This document shows, piece by piece, positions 25,128 to 32,692 of a stretch of 55,789 nt of DNA. Positions within the stretch are counted from its first letter, which is position 1; the number at the start of each line of letters is the position of its first letter. Below the pieces are notes generated by a model. It made no database searches. It saw only the letters and a list, made by a program, of their open reading frames with translations, and was not told where the DNA came from. The stretch is from Kiloniellales bacterium (GTDB lineage: Bacteria > Pseudomonadota > Alphaproteobacteria > Kiloniellales > JAKSDN01): positions 1 to 55,789 of the forward strand of contig JANQLT010000107.1 of NCBI GenBank assembly GCA_028280455.1, read 5' to 3'. The translations under genes and the position numbers were made by a program.

Positions 25128-25164
25128 TTGACAGAGCGGCGCTATGCAAATGATAATGAATTGC
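25128..25164 (+). promoter_or_regulatory. Sigma-70-type promoter overlapped by a Fur-like operator
   Basis: TTGACA at 25128-25133 and GATAAT at 25152-25157 are separated by 18 bases. The 19-bp Fur-like site GCAAATGATAATGAATTGC (25146-25164) covers the -10 box and expected start point, the classic arrangement for iron-dependent repression. It is the best match to the motif in the window. Confidence 0.7.
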
Positions 25165-25317
25165 ATTCGCATTCGTCGGATGCGCTCTCGAGTGCCGGCT
25201 AGCCGGTGCGGCGGACTCTGCTGACCGCCGCGGCCCTATCGGGCGGTGACCTGGCCTCACCCTTTCTTCTTTCCGTTGGACCTCGAGCCCCGGGCTAACC
25301 CCCGGGGCTCCTTTTTT
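25164..25317 (+). ncRNA. Candidate Fur-regulated small RNA
   Basis: A promoter with an overlapping Fur-like operator is followed about 120-150 bases later by a strong Rho-independent terminator, with no convincing gene between; only a 14-codon frame at 25180-25224 occurs. The transcript would be about 150 nucleotides, with internal GC-rich hairpins and a pyrimidine-rich single-stranded segment, CCTTTCTTCTTTCC (25260-25273), suited to pairing with purine-rich ribosome sites or to Hfq. Functional analogues are RyhB and PrrF. No sequence family is recognised. Confidence 0.5.
25285..25317 (+). terminator. Rho-independent terminator of the candidate small RNA
   Basis: A perfect 10-bp stem (GAGCCCCGGG with CCCGGGGCTC) around CTAACC is followed by CTTTTTTC. 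The T-run is only on the plus strand. The remaining 25318-25439 is the upstream region of the next gene and shows nothing else. Confidence 0.85.
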
Positions 25318-25439
25318 CGGCTTCTCGGCGCGCCCCGCCATGGCCATGGCCCCGCCCAGGTCTGGCCATGCCGCTCGCGCCTACTCCCTGCCGACTTTCA
25401 GAAAGCGCCGTTAGTCATTGATTGGACAGGGAGTATCCC

Positions 25440-25835
25440 ATGAAGAGATTTGCCCTTCTCGGCCTGCCGCTGCTCGCTCTGCTGTTCGCGCTCGGGCTCT
25501 CGCCGCGGGCCGAGTCCCGCGCCTCGATCCTCGCCCTGCCCCACGGCCCGCAGCCGGTCAAGGTCAGCGTCGGCTTCAACACCCAGACCGCCCTGACCGA
25601 TCTCAGCCCGGAGGCCCTGGCCGCCGCCCAGAAATCGGGCCGGGAATACGTCTACCGGATGGGCGCCGAGGAATGCGCGCTGCTGAAAGCGACCATCGCC
25701 GAGACCTGCCGGCTGACCAGCCTCAACATCAACACCCAGATCCAGCAGCAGAACCGGCCGCAGCCGCTGCTCTACATCAACGGCAACGCCACCTTCACGA
25801 TCAGCCTGAAGGGCGACGCCCCCGCCGCCCAGTAG
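25440..25835 (+). CDS. Secreted hypothetical protein
   Basis: 131 residues from the ATG at 25440 (AGGGAG seven bases upstream). A signal peptide spans about residues 1-28 (LLGLPLLALLFALGLSPRAES). The mature part contains VKVSVGFNTQTALTDLSPEA, a pair of cysteines (EECALLKATIAETC) and a Gln/Asn-rich C-terminal segment (NINTQIQQQNRPQPLLYING) that reads as beta strands. The family is not recognised; it resembles small SIMPL/DUF541-type periplasmic proteins in strand-rich character only. It converges on the GST-like gene. Confidence 0.6.
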   Translation: MKRFALLGLPLLALLFALGLSPRAESRASILALPHGPQPVKVSVGFNTQTALTDLSPEALAAAQKSGREYVYRMGAEECALLKATIAETCRLTSLNINTQIQQQNRPQPLLYINGNATFTISLKGDAPAAQ

Positions 25836-25850
25836 GGCCCGACGGGGCCA

Positions 25851-26522
25851 TCAGACCTCGGCCAGCCGGTAGCCGTTCTCCAGCGCTACGGGGCGCACCG
25901 CCGGCAGCGCCATGACCGCCCCGACGCAGCGCGCCAGGGCCGGTGTCCGCTCGACGAGGCCGACCTCGGCCGGATGCCAGCTCGCCAGCATCGCGAGGTA
26001 GAGGTCGGCGGCCGTGCAGCGCGCGCCGGCGAGGAAGGGGCCGCCGCTCTCCTCGAGCCGCCGCGCCATCAGGGCCCAGTGTTCCTCCTGCATCTCCAGG
26101 GCGCGGGCCTTGATGCCCTCGGCGACCGCCGAGTCCGCCGGGTCCCCAGGGTCCCCAGGGTTGGGGGCGGCGAAGCGCTGCGGGAAGTAGACGCGCTTGT
26201 AGGTCGCCTGGATGACGCTGGAGAGGAACTGCATGTCCTGCAGGAAGGCCGCGCGCTCGGGCGCCGTCGGGGCCGGCGCCAGGTCGAGCCCGTGGCGGTC
26301 GCAGAGGTAGAGCATGATGGCCGCGGTCTCGGCCAGGGTGCCGCCCTCCGGCAGCGCGAGGGCGGGCACGAAGCCCGTCGGGTTGATGGCCAGGTAGGCG
26401 GGCTCCCGGTTCTGCCCCGTCTTGACGTCGATCAGCCGCTTCTCGTAGGGCAGACCGGCCAGGGCCAGGAGCAGCTCCGGCGCCAGCGAGGCGGTCCGCG
26501 GGCACCAGTAGAGGGTGTACAT
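25851..26522 (-). CDS. Glutathione S-transferase family protein
   Basis: 223 residues. A thioredoxin-like GST N-terminal domain (about 1-78; YTLYWCPRTASLAPELLLAL, cis-Pro in NPTGFVPAL, GGTLAETAAIMLYL) is followed by an all-helical C-terminal domain (about 90-220; FLAGARCTAADLYLAML). It probably conjugates or reduces small electrophiles with glutathione. Its ATG overlaps the kdsA stop codon (TGATG), so the two are translationally coupled, an unusual partnership for kdsA. Confidence 0.85.
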   Translation of the reverse strand: MYTLYWCPRTASLAPELLLALAGLPYEKRLIDVKTGQNREPAYLAINPTGFVPALALPEGGTLAETAAIMLYLCDRHGLDLAPAPTAPERAAFLQDMQFLSSVIQATYKRVYFPQRFAAPNPGDPGDPADSAVAEGIKARALEMQEEHWALMARRLEESGGPFLAGARCTAADLYLAMLASWHPAEVGLVERTPALARCVGAVMALPAVRPVALENGYRLAEV

Positions 26523-27382
26523 CAGGCGAGCGCGATCGGCCGGGCCTTCGCCAGGCGGTCGAACTCGATCATGGTCTCGAGCAGCGCCGGCAGGTCCTGC
26601 AGGCGGACCATGTTGGGCCCGTCGGAGGGCGCGTTGTCGGGGTCCTGGTGGGTCTCCATGAAGACCGCGGCGACGCCGACCGCCAGGGCCGCGCGGGCCA
26701 GGACCGGCACGAACTCGCGCTGGCCGCCGGAGCTGCCGCCCTTGCCGCCCGGCTGCTGCACGGAATGGGTGGCGTCGAAGATCACCGGGCAGCCGGTCGC
26801 CGCCAGGATCGGCAGGGCCCGCATGTCCGAGACGAGCGTGTTGTAGCCGAAGGAGGCGCCGCGCTCGCAGACCAGGACCCGCCGGTTGCCGGCCTGGTGC
26901 AGCTTGTCGACCACGTTGGCCATGTCCCAGGGCGCCAGGAACTGGCCCTTCTTGACGTTGACCGCCCGGCCCGTCTCGGCGGCGGCGACCAGCAGGTCGG
27001 TCTGCCGGCAGAGGTAGGCCGGGATCTGCAGCACGTCGACCGCCTCGGCCACGGGCTTGCACTGGGCCGGCTCGTGGACGTCGGTCAGCACCGGGCAGCC
27101 GACGGTCTCGCGCACCTCGGCGAGGATCGGCAGGCTGGTCTCCAGGCCGAGGCCGCGCGGCGCGCCCAGGCTGGTCCGGTTGGCCTTGTCGAAGGAGGTC
27201 TTGTAGATCAGCCCGAGGCCGAGCTTGCCGGTCAGCTCGCTCAGGGCCTGGCTCATCTCCAGCGCATGGGCCCGGCTCTCCAGCGCGCAGGGCCCGGCAA
27301 TCAGCGCGAAGGGCGCGTCGTTGCCGAGCGTCAGCTCGCCGATGGTGACGTGGCTGTTGTCGGTCATAGGCTGCGTATCCAT
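26522..27382 (-). CDS. kdsA: 3-deoxy-8-phosphooctulonate synthase
   Basis: 286 residues from the ATG at 27382; an ATG at 27367 is the alternative and neither has a clear ribosome site. It condenses phosphoenolpyruvate with arabinose 5-phosphate in the first committed step of Kdo synthesis for lipopolysaccharide. Family blocks: [85 protein letters not shown] and [12 protein letters not shown]. In many alphaproteobacteria kdsA follows pyrG; here pyrG is 13 kb away. A repeat element lies just upstream. Confidence 0.93.
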   Translation of the reverse strand: MDTQPMTDNSHVTIGELTLGNDAPFALIAGPCALESRAHALEMSQALSELTGKLGLGLIYKTSFDKANRTSLGAPRGLGLETSLPILAEVRETVGCPVLTDVHEPAQCKPVAEAVDVLQIPAYLCRQTDLLVAAAETGRAVNVKKGQFLAPWDMANVVDKLHQAGNRRVLVCERGASFGYNTLVSDMRALPILAATGCPVIFDATHSVQQPGGKGGSSGGQREFVPVLARAALAVGVAAVFMETHQDPDNAPSDGPNMVRLQDLPALLETMIEFDRLAKARPIALA

Positions 27383-27425
27383 GGCGCGCGCATGAGACCA
27401 GCCGCGGTCGCGCGCCGCAAGAACT

Positions 27426-27555
27426 CTAGAGCGTTTTCCGATCGGACGGCGCCGGCCCGCTCCCCCTCCCGGCCACCCCATAGGATACTGCCGTGGGTGG
27501 CCGGGAGGGGGAGCGGGCCGGCGCCGTGATTCCGCGTGAACGGAAAACGCTCTAG
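27426..27555. repeat. MITE-like palindromic element, copy C (full length, most symmetrical)
   Basis: 130 bp from CTAGAGCGTTTTCCG to CGGAAAACGCTCTAG, which are perfect 15-bp terminal inverted repeats. A perfect inner inverted repeat of about 31 bp (beginning GGCGCCGGCCCGCTCCCCC) flanks the loop CATAGGATACTGCCGT. The whole element would fold into one very stable hairpin. The right-hand CTAG provides the stop codon of the VOC gene. Confidence 0.9.
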
Positions 27556-27908
27556 CCCAGCAAGGTCAGGACGTTGCCGTCGGGGTCCTTGAAGTGGGCG
27601 AGCTTGCCGCCCCAGGGCTGCTCCTCCGGCGGCGCCTCGAAGGCCACGCCCTTGGCCGAGAGGTCCCGGTAGGTCGCCTCGATATCCATCACCTGCAGCG
27701 AGATGCCGACCAGCCGGCCGACCAGCGCCTCGCCCTCGGCGTCGCCCGGCTCGACCCGCTCGATGCCGAGGCAGGGCGCGCCGACCGAGTACTCGGCCCA
27801 GCCGATCTCATCGTTCCGGAAGCGCGCCTCGAGGCCGAGGGTCTCGCCGTAGAAGGCGCAGGCCTCGGGCCAGCTCCGCACGAAGATCCGCACCGCATAG
27901 AGCTCCAT
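27552..27908 (-). CDS. Glyoxalase/bleomycin-resistance (VOC) family protein
   Basis: 118 residues, a single VOC module: [20 protein letters not shown] (about 5-24), [34 protein letters not shown], and the closing strand [15 protein letters not shown] typical of the family. It is cytosolic, probably a dimer, and metal dependent; the substrate is unknown. It lies 12 bases downstream of the AAC(3)-like gene in the same direction. Its last codon runs into the terminal CTAG of the repeat element, which supplies the TAG stop. Confidence 0.8.
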   Translation of the reverse strand: MELYAVRIFVRSWPEACAFYGETLGLEARFRNDEIGWAEYSVGAPCLGIERVEPGDAEGEALVGRLVGISLQVMDIEATYRDLSAKGVAFEAPPEEQPWGGKLAHFKDPDGNVLTLLG

Positions 27909-27920
27909 GGCGCCCTCCCT

Positions 27921-28709
27921 TCAGGCTGCAACGCTCCGCCAGGTCCCGTCGCACTCATCGCAGCCCGAGCCCCTGGGATGCAAGAACAGGTAGGGCTCGC
28001 GCTCGAGCCGGGCAACCACCGTATCGACCAGATCGCGCGAGCGCATCAAGAGCGACGGTGCGTGGCCGACCGGGCCCTCGCGCTGCAGGCCGCGCTGCCG
28101 CAGCCAGTCGCCGGCCAGCCGGAAGCGCTGGCAGCAGTGGTCGTTCTCCGCGTAGTCGATACGCCGCGGCCGGCCGTTGCGCAGCACCGTTATGTGCTTG
28201 GGCGCCCGATAGGGCACGCCGGCCAGCAGCTCGGCGAGATGGATCGTCGAGTTGGCATCGTGATCGACGCCGAGCAGCAGGACCTTGCCGTCGCATTCCA
28301 GCACGCGGCCGACCGGGCTCTCCGGCCGCATCGGCGGCAGCGGCAGGCCGTCGGCGAGGATCCGCTCGGCCAGCGGCCCGCGCGCAGCGAAGGCGAAGGC
28401 ATGATCGCTGCGCCGCACGCCGGGCAGCCGCCAAAATGTCTCGGGGACAATACCGAGATCCGGGCTGGCCGGATCGGTCGCGGGATCGAAGGGCCGGTCG
28501 TCGTCGCCGCTCCAGGAGGGCATGACCAGGGTGCCGATGGGGCCGACGGCCCGGCTCAGGGCCTCGATCAGGCCGGCCGGCCCGCCCTCGATGGGGCGCG
28601 CGGCGCGAAAGGAGCTGTGAACGAGCAGGACGTCGCCGAGCTCAACGCCGAGCGCACGAAGCTGGTCCCGGACCTGTTCGGTCGAAAGCTCGGCAAGCGC
28701 GTCGTCCAT
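27921..28709 (-). CDS. AAC(3)-family N-acetyltransferase
   Basis: 262 residues, the usual length of the Antibiotic_NAT (AAC(3)) fold. Conserved blocks: GVELGDVLLVHSSF (about 20-33), GPIGTLVMPSWSGDD, FDPATDPASPDLGIVPETFW, RRSDHAFAFAARG and LLLGVDHDANSTIHLAE. The family transfers acetyl groups from acetyl-CoA to amines; only some members modify aminoglycosides, and chromosomal homologues like this one often have other substrates. The C-terminus has an extra CDECD segment. It shares direction with the VOC gene behind it and the M24 and oxygenase genes ahead. Confidence 0.8.
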   Translation of the reverse strand: MDDALAELSTEQVRDQLRALGVELGDVLLVHSSFRAARPIEGGPAGLIEALSRAVGPIGTLVMPSWSGDDDRPFDPATDPASPDLGIVPETFWRLPGVRRSDHAFAFAARGPLAERILADGLPLPPMRPESPVGRVLECDGKVLLLGVDHDANSTIHLAELLAGVPYRAPKHITVLRNGRPRRIDYAENDHCCQRFRLAGDWLRQRGLQREGPVGHAPSLLMRSRDLVDTVVARLEREPYLFLHPRGSGCDECDGTWRSVAA

Positions 28710-28734
28710 GACGGCGATTTAGAAGCACGGCGAG

Positions 28735-28800
28735 GAGAATGGGAATACCCTCCCACCCCGCTCCTTCCCCGTGGTGGAGAAGGGCTAGGGAGGGGGGTGA
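28735..28800. repeat. GC-rich intergenic palindrome
   Basis: An imperfect inverted repeat: CCCTCCCACCCCGCTCC and a later GGGCTAGGGAGGGG flank CCCCGTGGTGGAGAAGG. It resembles the ACCCTCCC-type palindromes scattered between proteobacterial genes. It separates the AAC(3) gene from the M24 gene. Only one copy is in this window. Confidence 0.45.
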
Positions 28801-28829
28801 TCTCACCAGGCGGCGGGGACTCCGAACCG

Positions 28830-30125
28830 CTAGCTCAACAACTCGTCCTCGAAGGGAAACACGCCGACCAGCTCGCAGCCGGTCTCGGTGATGCGGACCA
28901 TCTCCTCGAGCTTGACGCCCTCGTGGCCGCCGCGCTCGCCGATGTAGCTCTCGACGCAGATGGTCATGTTCTCTTCGAAGTGGCCGTCATAGCCGTGGTC
29001 GTCGAACATCCGGCGCGGCACGAGCTGCGGCCATTCGTTGCACATGCCGATGCCGTGGACGATGCAACCGCACTCGAAGTGCTCGAACTTCGCGGGGATG
29101 CGCCAGGACGTCTCGGCCAGCTCGCGGAACGACAGGCCGGCCTTGAGCAGATCCTTGTTGGTCATGACCTGGTCGTAGGCGACCGAGTAGAGCTCCTTCT
29201 GGGTCGCCGTCGGCGTGCCGGGCTTGCAGAGCCAGGTGCGGGACATGTCGGTGCTGTAGCCGTAGGGGCCGATCATGTCGGTATCGATGCCGAGCAGCTC
29301 GCCGGCCTCGATCCGCTTGTCGCTGGCCTCGCTGTACCAGGGGTTGGTGCGCGGGCCGGAGACGACCATGCGGCTCTCGGTGTAGTCGCCGTCGAGCGCC
29401 ACGTTGACGCCGACCAGGATCGCCCAGATCTCGTTCTCGGTGACGCCCGGCCTCGTGGCGTCGCGCATCAGGCGCAGCGCCGTCTGGCAGACATGGGCCG
29501 AGCGCTTCTGGGCCTTCAGCTCCTCCGGCGTCTTGATGCGGCGCGCCTGCTCGATGACGCCCTGGCCGAAGGAGACCTGGATCTGATGGGCCTCGAGGGC
29601 GGCGCGCGGATCGCCGTCGAGCCGGTCGACGGCAATGCGGTTGTTGTGGCAGCGCTCCTTGATGGCGTCGGCCAGCTCCGCGGCCCAGGCCGCCATGACA
29701 TCCTCGCGGCGCGCGCCGGCGATGTGATTCAGCCACATCTTGGCCGGCCGCGATTCCGCCACCGTCGGCAAATGCTCGGACATGTGCTCGCAGTGCACGA
29801 AGTCGAAGACCACCGTCCGGCCCTCGGCCGGCACCAGGCAATAGCGCGAGGAGTTGCGCATGGCCCAGACCTGCATGTTGCGGCAGCCGGTGGCATAGCG
29901 GACGTTGACCGGGTCGTAGAGCAGCAGGCCGCCGAGGTCCCGGGCCTGCACCTCGGCCTGCACGCGGGCCAGGCGGTCGAGCGCCATGCGGTCCTCGTCG
30001 ACGGCGGGCAGCCGGGCCATCTCCGACCGGACCCGCTCCAGGTCGTAGTCGTCGAGCTTGAAGGCGCCGCTGTCGATCGCGGCCGGGCGGTTGTCGGGAT
30101 GCTGCATCGGTTCGTTCAGCGACAT
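28830..30125 (-). CDS. M24-family metallohydrolase resembling DMSP lyase DddP, catalytic Asp replaced
   Basis: 431 residues (GGGAGAGG before the ATG). It has a creatinase N-terminal domain (about 50-190) and an M24 pita-bread domain (about 200-431). Many segments parallel DddP: VNVRYATGCRNMQVWAM, SGPRTNPWYSE, IDTDMIGPYGYSTDMSRTW (metal Asp residues), CGCIVHGIGMCNEWP, CVESYIGERGG and KLEEMVRITE. In DddP the residue after GVGLC is Asp377, the proposed catalytic base; here the aligned Asn363 (GIGMCN) replaces it. Metal ligands look intact. A DMSP-lyase role is therefore doubtful; hydrolysis or lysis of a related small molecule is more likely. It follows the 2OG oxygenase gene by 17 bases. Confidence 0.75.
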   Translation of the reverse strand: MSLNEPMQHPDNRPAAIDSGAFKLDDYDLERVRSEMARLPAVDEDRMALDRLARVQAEVQARDLGGLLLYDPVNVRYATGCRNMQVWAMRNSSRYCLVPAEGRTVVFDFVHCEHMSEHLPTVAESRPAKMWLNHIAGARREDVMAAWAAELADAIKERCHNNRIAVDRLDGDPRAALEAHQIQVSFGQGVIEQARRIKTPEELKAQKRSAHVCQTALRLMRDATRPGVTENEIWAILVGVNVALDGDYTESRMVVSGPRTNPWYSEASDKRIEAGELLGIDTDMIGPYGYSTDMSRTWLCKPGTPTATQKELYSVAYDQVMTNKDLLKAGLSFRELAETSWRIPAKFEHFECGCIVHGIGMCNEWPQLVPRRMFDDHGYDGHFEENMTICVESYIGERGGHEGVKLEEMVRITETGCELVGVFPFEDELLS

Positions 30126-30142
30126 GAAGGCCTCTCCCTCAT

Positions 30143-31018
30143 CTACTCCCGCAGGCCGTCGTGGCTCTGCGCGCTGCGCCGGTAGTGCAGCTCGGTCGCG
30201 CGGCCGTAGCCGTCGATCGAGCGCTCGACCGTGTTGACGTAGTTCGGCACGCGAATCCAGGCGGGCGCGGCGATGAAGCGCGTGGTGGCGCCCTCGACGG
30301 CGGTCACCCGGTGCAAGGAGTAGCGGCCGAGGAAGATCTGCAGGTCGCCGGCGCGCAGGTCGAGCTGGCGGACCAGGCCGCGCTCGCCGTCGAGCACCCG
30401 CCGGACGCCGTCGTAGTTCTCGTCCTCGGGGCTGCGCAGGTTCGGCACGTATTCGAAGAGGCCGCCGCCCTCGGCGCCTTGCAGGGCGATGGTGATGGTG
30501 AACTCGTTGCCGTCGAAGTGCCAGGGGAAGACCTCGCCGGTCCGCTGCACGCTGATCGGCATGCAGGCGACCGGGTCGGCCGAGGGGTAGATCGGCGCGA
30601 TCTCCAGGCAGGCCGAGAGGAAGGCGGTCACCGCCTCGGACTCGTAGAGCCGGACGATGTCGCTGTCGGCCGGGATCAGGTCCGCGCAGATGAAGCCCTG
30701 GCTGCGGGTCTGGAAGTGCCGCGCCGGGTGCTCGGCCGGCAGGCTCGGGTCGTCCGGCGTGATGTAGACGTTGTGCCGGGTGGTGTTGCGGAAGGCCTGG
30801 GGCGCCAGTGCCTCGGCCATGGCCGCCGAGCGCGCCACCGCCGCTTCGGTCAGGAAGCCCTCGAGGTGGCAGCAACCGTCGTCGTGCAGCGCCTCGCGGC
30901 AGCGCGCGATCAGCGCCCGGCCGCCGACGCCGTCGAGGTCGTGCAAGGGGTAGCGGTCGAGGTCGATGGACTGGCCGAGGCTCCAGTCGGCTGCGGACAA
31001 AGGCTGGCTGTTTGCCAT
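30143..31018 (-). CDS. 2-oxoglutarate/Fe(II)-dependent oxygenase
   Basis: 291 residues, with GGAGG well placed before the ATG at 31018. It has a double-stranded beta-helix oxygenase core. The iron-binding triad is probably the His and Asp of PWHFDGNEF (about 168-176) and the His of GRYSLHRVTAVEG (about 230-242), followed by TTRFIAAPAW with the Arg that would bind 2-oxoglutarate. The substrate is unknown. It begins a minus-strand operon with the DddP-like M24 gene and faces the XRE-cupin regulator across 157 bases, so the pair is probably induced by the compound they degrade. Confidence 0.75.
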   Translation of the reverse strand: MANSQPLSAADWSLGQSIDLDRYPLHDLDGVGGRALIARCREALHDDGCCHLEGFLTEAAVARSAAMAEALAPQAFRNTTRHNVYITPDDPSLPAEHPARHFQTRSQGFICADLIPADSDIVRLYESEAVTAFLSACLEIAPIYPSADPVACMPISVQRTGEVFPWHFDGNEFTITIALQGAEGGGLFEYVPNLRSPEDENYDGVRRVLDGERGLVRQLDLRAGDLQIFLGRYSLHRVTAVEGATTRFIAAPAWIRVPNYVNTVERSIDGYGRATELHYRRSAQSHDGLRE

Positions 31019-31135
31019 CGTTGCCTCCGTGACTCGCTTGCGCTGGAACGAAGACTAGGGCGCTTCCGATTCGCCATGCAATATTCAACGAAACACTGCT
31101 TAAGTGGTTGTAATATAGTCAATTGGCATTCATTC

Positions 31136-31153
31136 TGTTTGGTATACTTAACA
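31136..31153. promoter_or_regulatory. Candidate operator of the XRE-cupin regulator
   Basis: TGTTTGGTATACTTAACA is an 18-bp imperfect palindrome centred on GTATAC, in the AT-rich divergent intergenic region 22 bases before the regulator start. XRE-cupin regulators usually bind such sites. Additional CTTAA motifs lie at about 31099 and 31155. Confidence 0.4.
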
Positions 31154-31175
31154 GCTTAACGGACGTGCTCTGTCC

Positions 31176-31742
31176 ATGGCCGAGGATCGGACCCAGATCG
31201 AGGATCTCGCCACCCGCCTGCGCCTGGCGCGCGGCCGCTACGGCCTGTCGCAGCGCAAGCTCGCCAAGCAGAGCGGCGTCTCCAACGCGACCATCTCGCT
31301 GATCGAGAAGGGCCGCTACAACCCGACGGTCGGCACGCTGTTCAAGCTGGTCTCGGCGCTGCCGATGTCGATCACCGAGTTCTGGGGCTTCGAGCTCGGC
31401 GAGCCGGAGCAGGTCTTCTTCAGCTTCGAGGAGCTGACCCGGATCAAGCACAACAAGGTGACCTACTGGATCGTCGGCGACAGCGCGCCGGGCGGGACCA
31501 TGGCCTTCCAATACGAGCGCTACGAGCCCGGCATGGACGGCCGCGAGGTGCAGACCGAGGAAGAGGCCGAGGTCGCCGGCATCGTCATCGAGGGTGCCCT
31601 GGAGGTGACGGTCGGCGAGCAGAGCCGGATCCTGCGCGCCGGCGACGCCTACCGCTTCAGCACCCGCATCCCGCACCGCTTCCGCCTGGTCGGCAAGCAG
31701 CCCGCGACCTCAGTCTCCTGCACCATCCCGCCGGTCTTCTGA
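31176..31742 (+). CDS. XRE-family transcriptional regulator with C-terminal cupin domain
   Basis: 188 residues. An N-terminal helix-turn-helix of the XRE type (about 10-65; LRLARGRYGLSQRKLAKQSG, then VSNATISLIEKGRYNPTVGT) is joined to a cupin_2 effector domain (about 105-185; GIVIEGALEVTVGEQSRILR, then AGDAYRFSTRIPHRF). This is the architecture of PuuR-like regulators of amine and amino-acid catabolism. It is divergent from the 2OG oxygenase/M24 operon, its likely target. It overlaps the converging LysR gene by 33 bases. Confidence 0.85.
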   Translation: MAEDRTQIEDLATRLRLARGRYGLSQRKLAKQSGVSNATISLIEKGRYNPTVGTLFKLVSALPMSITEFWGFELGEPEQVFFSFEELTRIKHNKVTYWIVGDSAPGGTMAFQYERYEPGMDGREVQTEEEAEVAGIVIEGALEVTVGEQSRILRAGDAYRFSTRIPHRFRLVGKQPATSVSCTIPPVF

Positions 31743-32600
31743 GGCCGCGTCGAGCGTCGCCTCGATCCAATCGGCGACGGCTTGGATGCGCGGCAATTCG
31801 GCCAGCTCGCTGTGCACGAGTAGCCAGAGCTCGCGAGTCATCGCCGCCTCGGCCGCAAGGCGCCTCAAGCGCGCGTCGCGGTCCGCGACCAGGCGCGGCA
31901 GCATGGAGCGGCCTTGGCCCGCCGCGACGGCCTCCAGGGCCGCCTCGACGTCGTTGACCCGCAGGGCCGAGGCCCGGCCGTCGCCGCGCTTGATGGCCAC
32001 CGCCATCCAACGGGCCTGCGGTAGCTGCGCCATGCTCTCGTCGTAGGTGATCCAGGCCTGCGCCGCGCTCTTCGCCGCGGCCGCGGCATAGGCGGCGTAG
32101 GGCAGCACGGCGAGCCGGCGGGCCTTGACCTGCAGGCCGCCGACGCGCGGCCGGGCGAGCCGCAGCGCCATGTCGGTCTCGCGGCGGGTCAGGCTGAGGT
32201 CGCGCGGCTCGGCGATGAGCTCGAGGCGGAGATTGCCGTGGCGCGCGAAGAGCCGGCCCGCCGCCGGGGCCAAGAGGCGGTTGACCAGGAAGGACACGGC
32301 GGTCAGCCGGACCACGCCGGCGGCGCCCACCTCGCCTCTTGAAGCGCCGTCGTCGAGATCCGCGATATCCCGTTCCAAACGCTCGGCTATCGCGGCCAGC
32401 GCCACGCCCTCGTCGGTGAGGCTCAGGCGCCCGTCCGGCAGGCGCTGGTACAGCCGCCGGCCGGCCGCCTTCTGGGCCGCGGCGAGCCGGCGCGAGACCG
32501 TGGTGGCGTCGACCGAGAGGCTGCGGGCGGCTTCCGCCAAGCGCTCCTGGCGCTTGATGGCCAGGAGGAAGCGGAGATCGTTCCAATTCGGGATCTGCAT
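31710..32600 (-). CDS. LysR-family transcriptional regulator
   Basis: 296 residues. An N-terminal winged helix (about 5-65; LRFLLAIKRQERLAEAARSL, VDATTVSRRLAAAQ) is followed by a LysR substrate-binding domain (about 95-285). The recognition helix has the VDATTVSRRL form typical of the subgroup that regulates single neighbouring genes. It is divergent from the YciI-like gene at 32693, its most likely target, with a 92-base intergenic region. Its 3' end overlaps the XRE-cupin gene. Confidence 0.85.
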   Translation of the reverse strand: MQIPNWNDLRFLLAIKRQERLAEAARSLSVDATTVSRRLAAAQKAAGRRLYQRLPDGRLSLTDEGVALAAIAERLERDIADLDDGASRGEVGAAGVVRLTAVSFLVNRLLAPAAGRLFARHGNLRLELIAEPRDLSLTRRETDMALRLARPRVGGLQVKARRLAVLPYAAYAAAAAKSAAQAWITYDESMAQLPQARWMAVAIKRGDGRASALRVNDVEAALEAVAAGQGRSMLPRLVADRDARLRRLAAEAAMTRELWLLVHSELAELPRIQAVADWIEATLDAASEDRRDGAGD

Positions 32601-32692
32601 TCTTGCAGTTTGGCTTGCGTTTCTTCGACTGTGAAGCGCGGGAACGCAGGCGCATGGTGATCCGTCGATGATGGCTTGGCAGGAGACTGAGG

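Noticed and set aside
25164..25317. Riboswitch interpretation of the candidate small RNA
   Set aside because: No known aptamer pattern is recognised, and the strong terminator lies 120 bases before the next gene, with a Fur-type promoter that already explains iron control.
27921..28709. Acquired aminoglycoside-resistance gene
   Set aside because: The AAC(3) fold is present, but there is no mobile-element context and composition matches the neighbourhood; many chromosomal members do not confer resistance.
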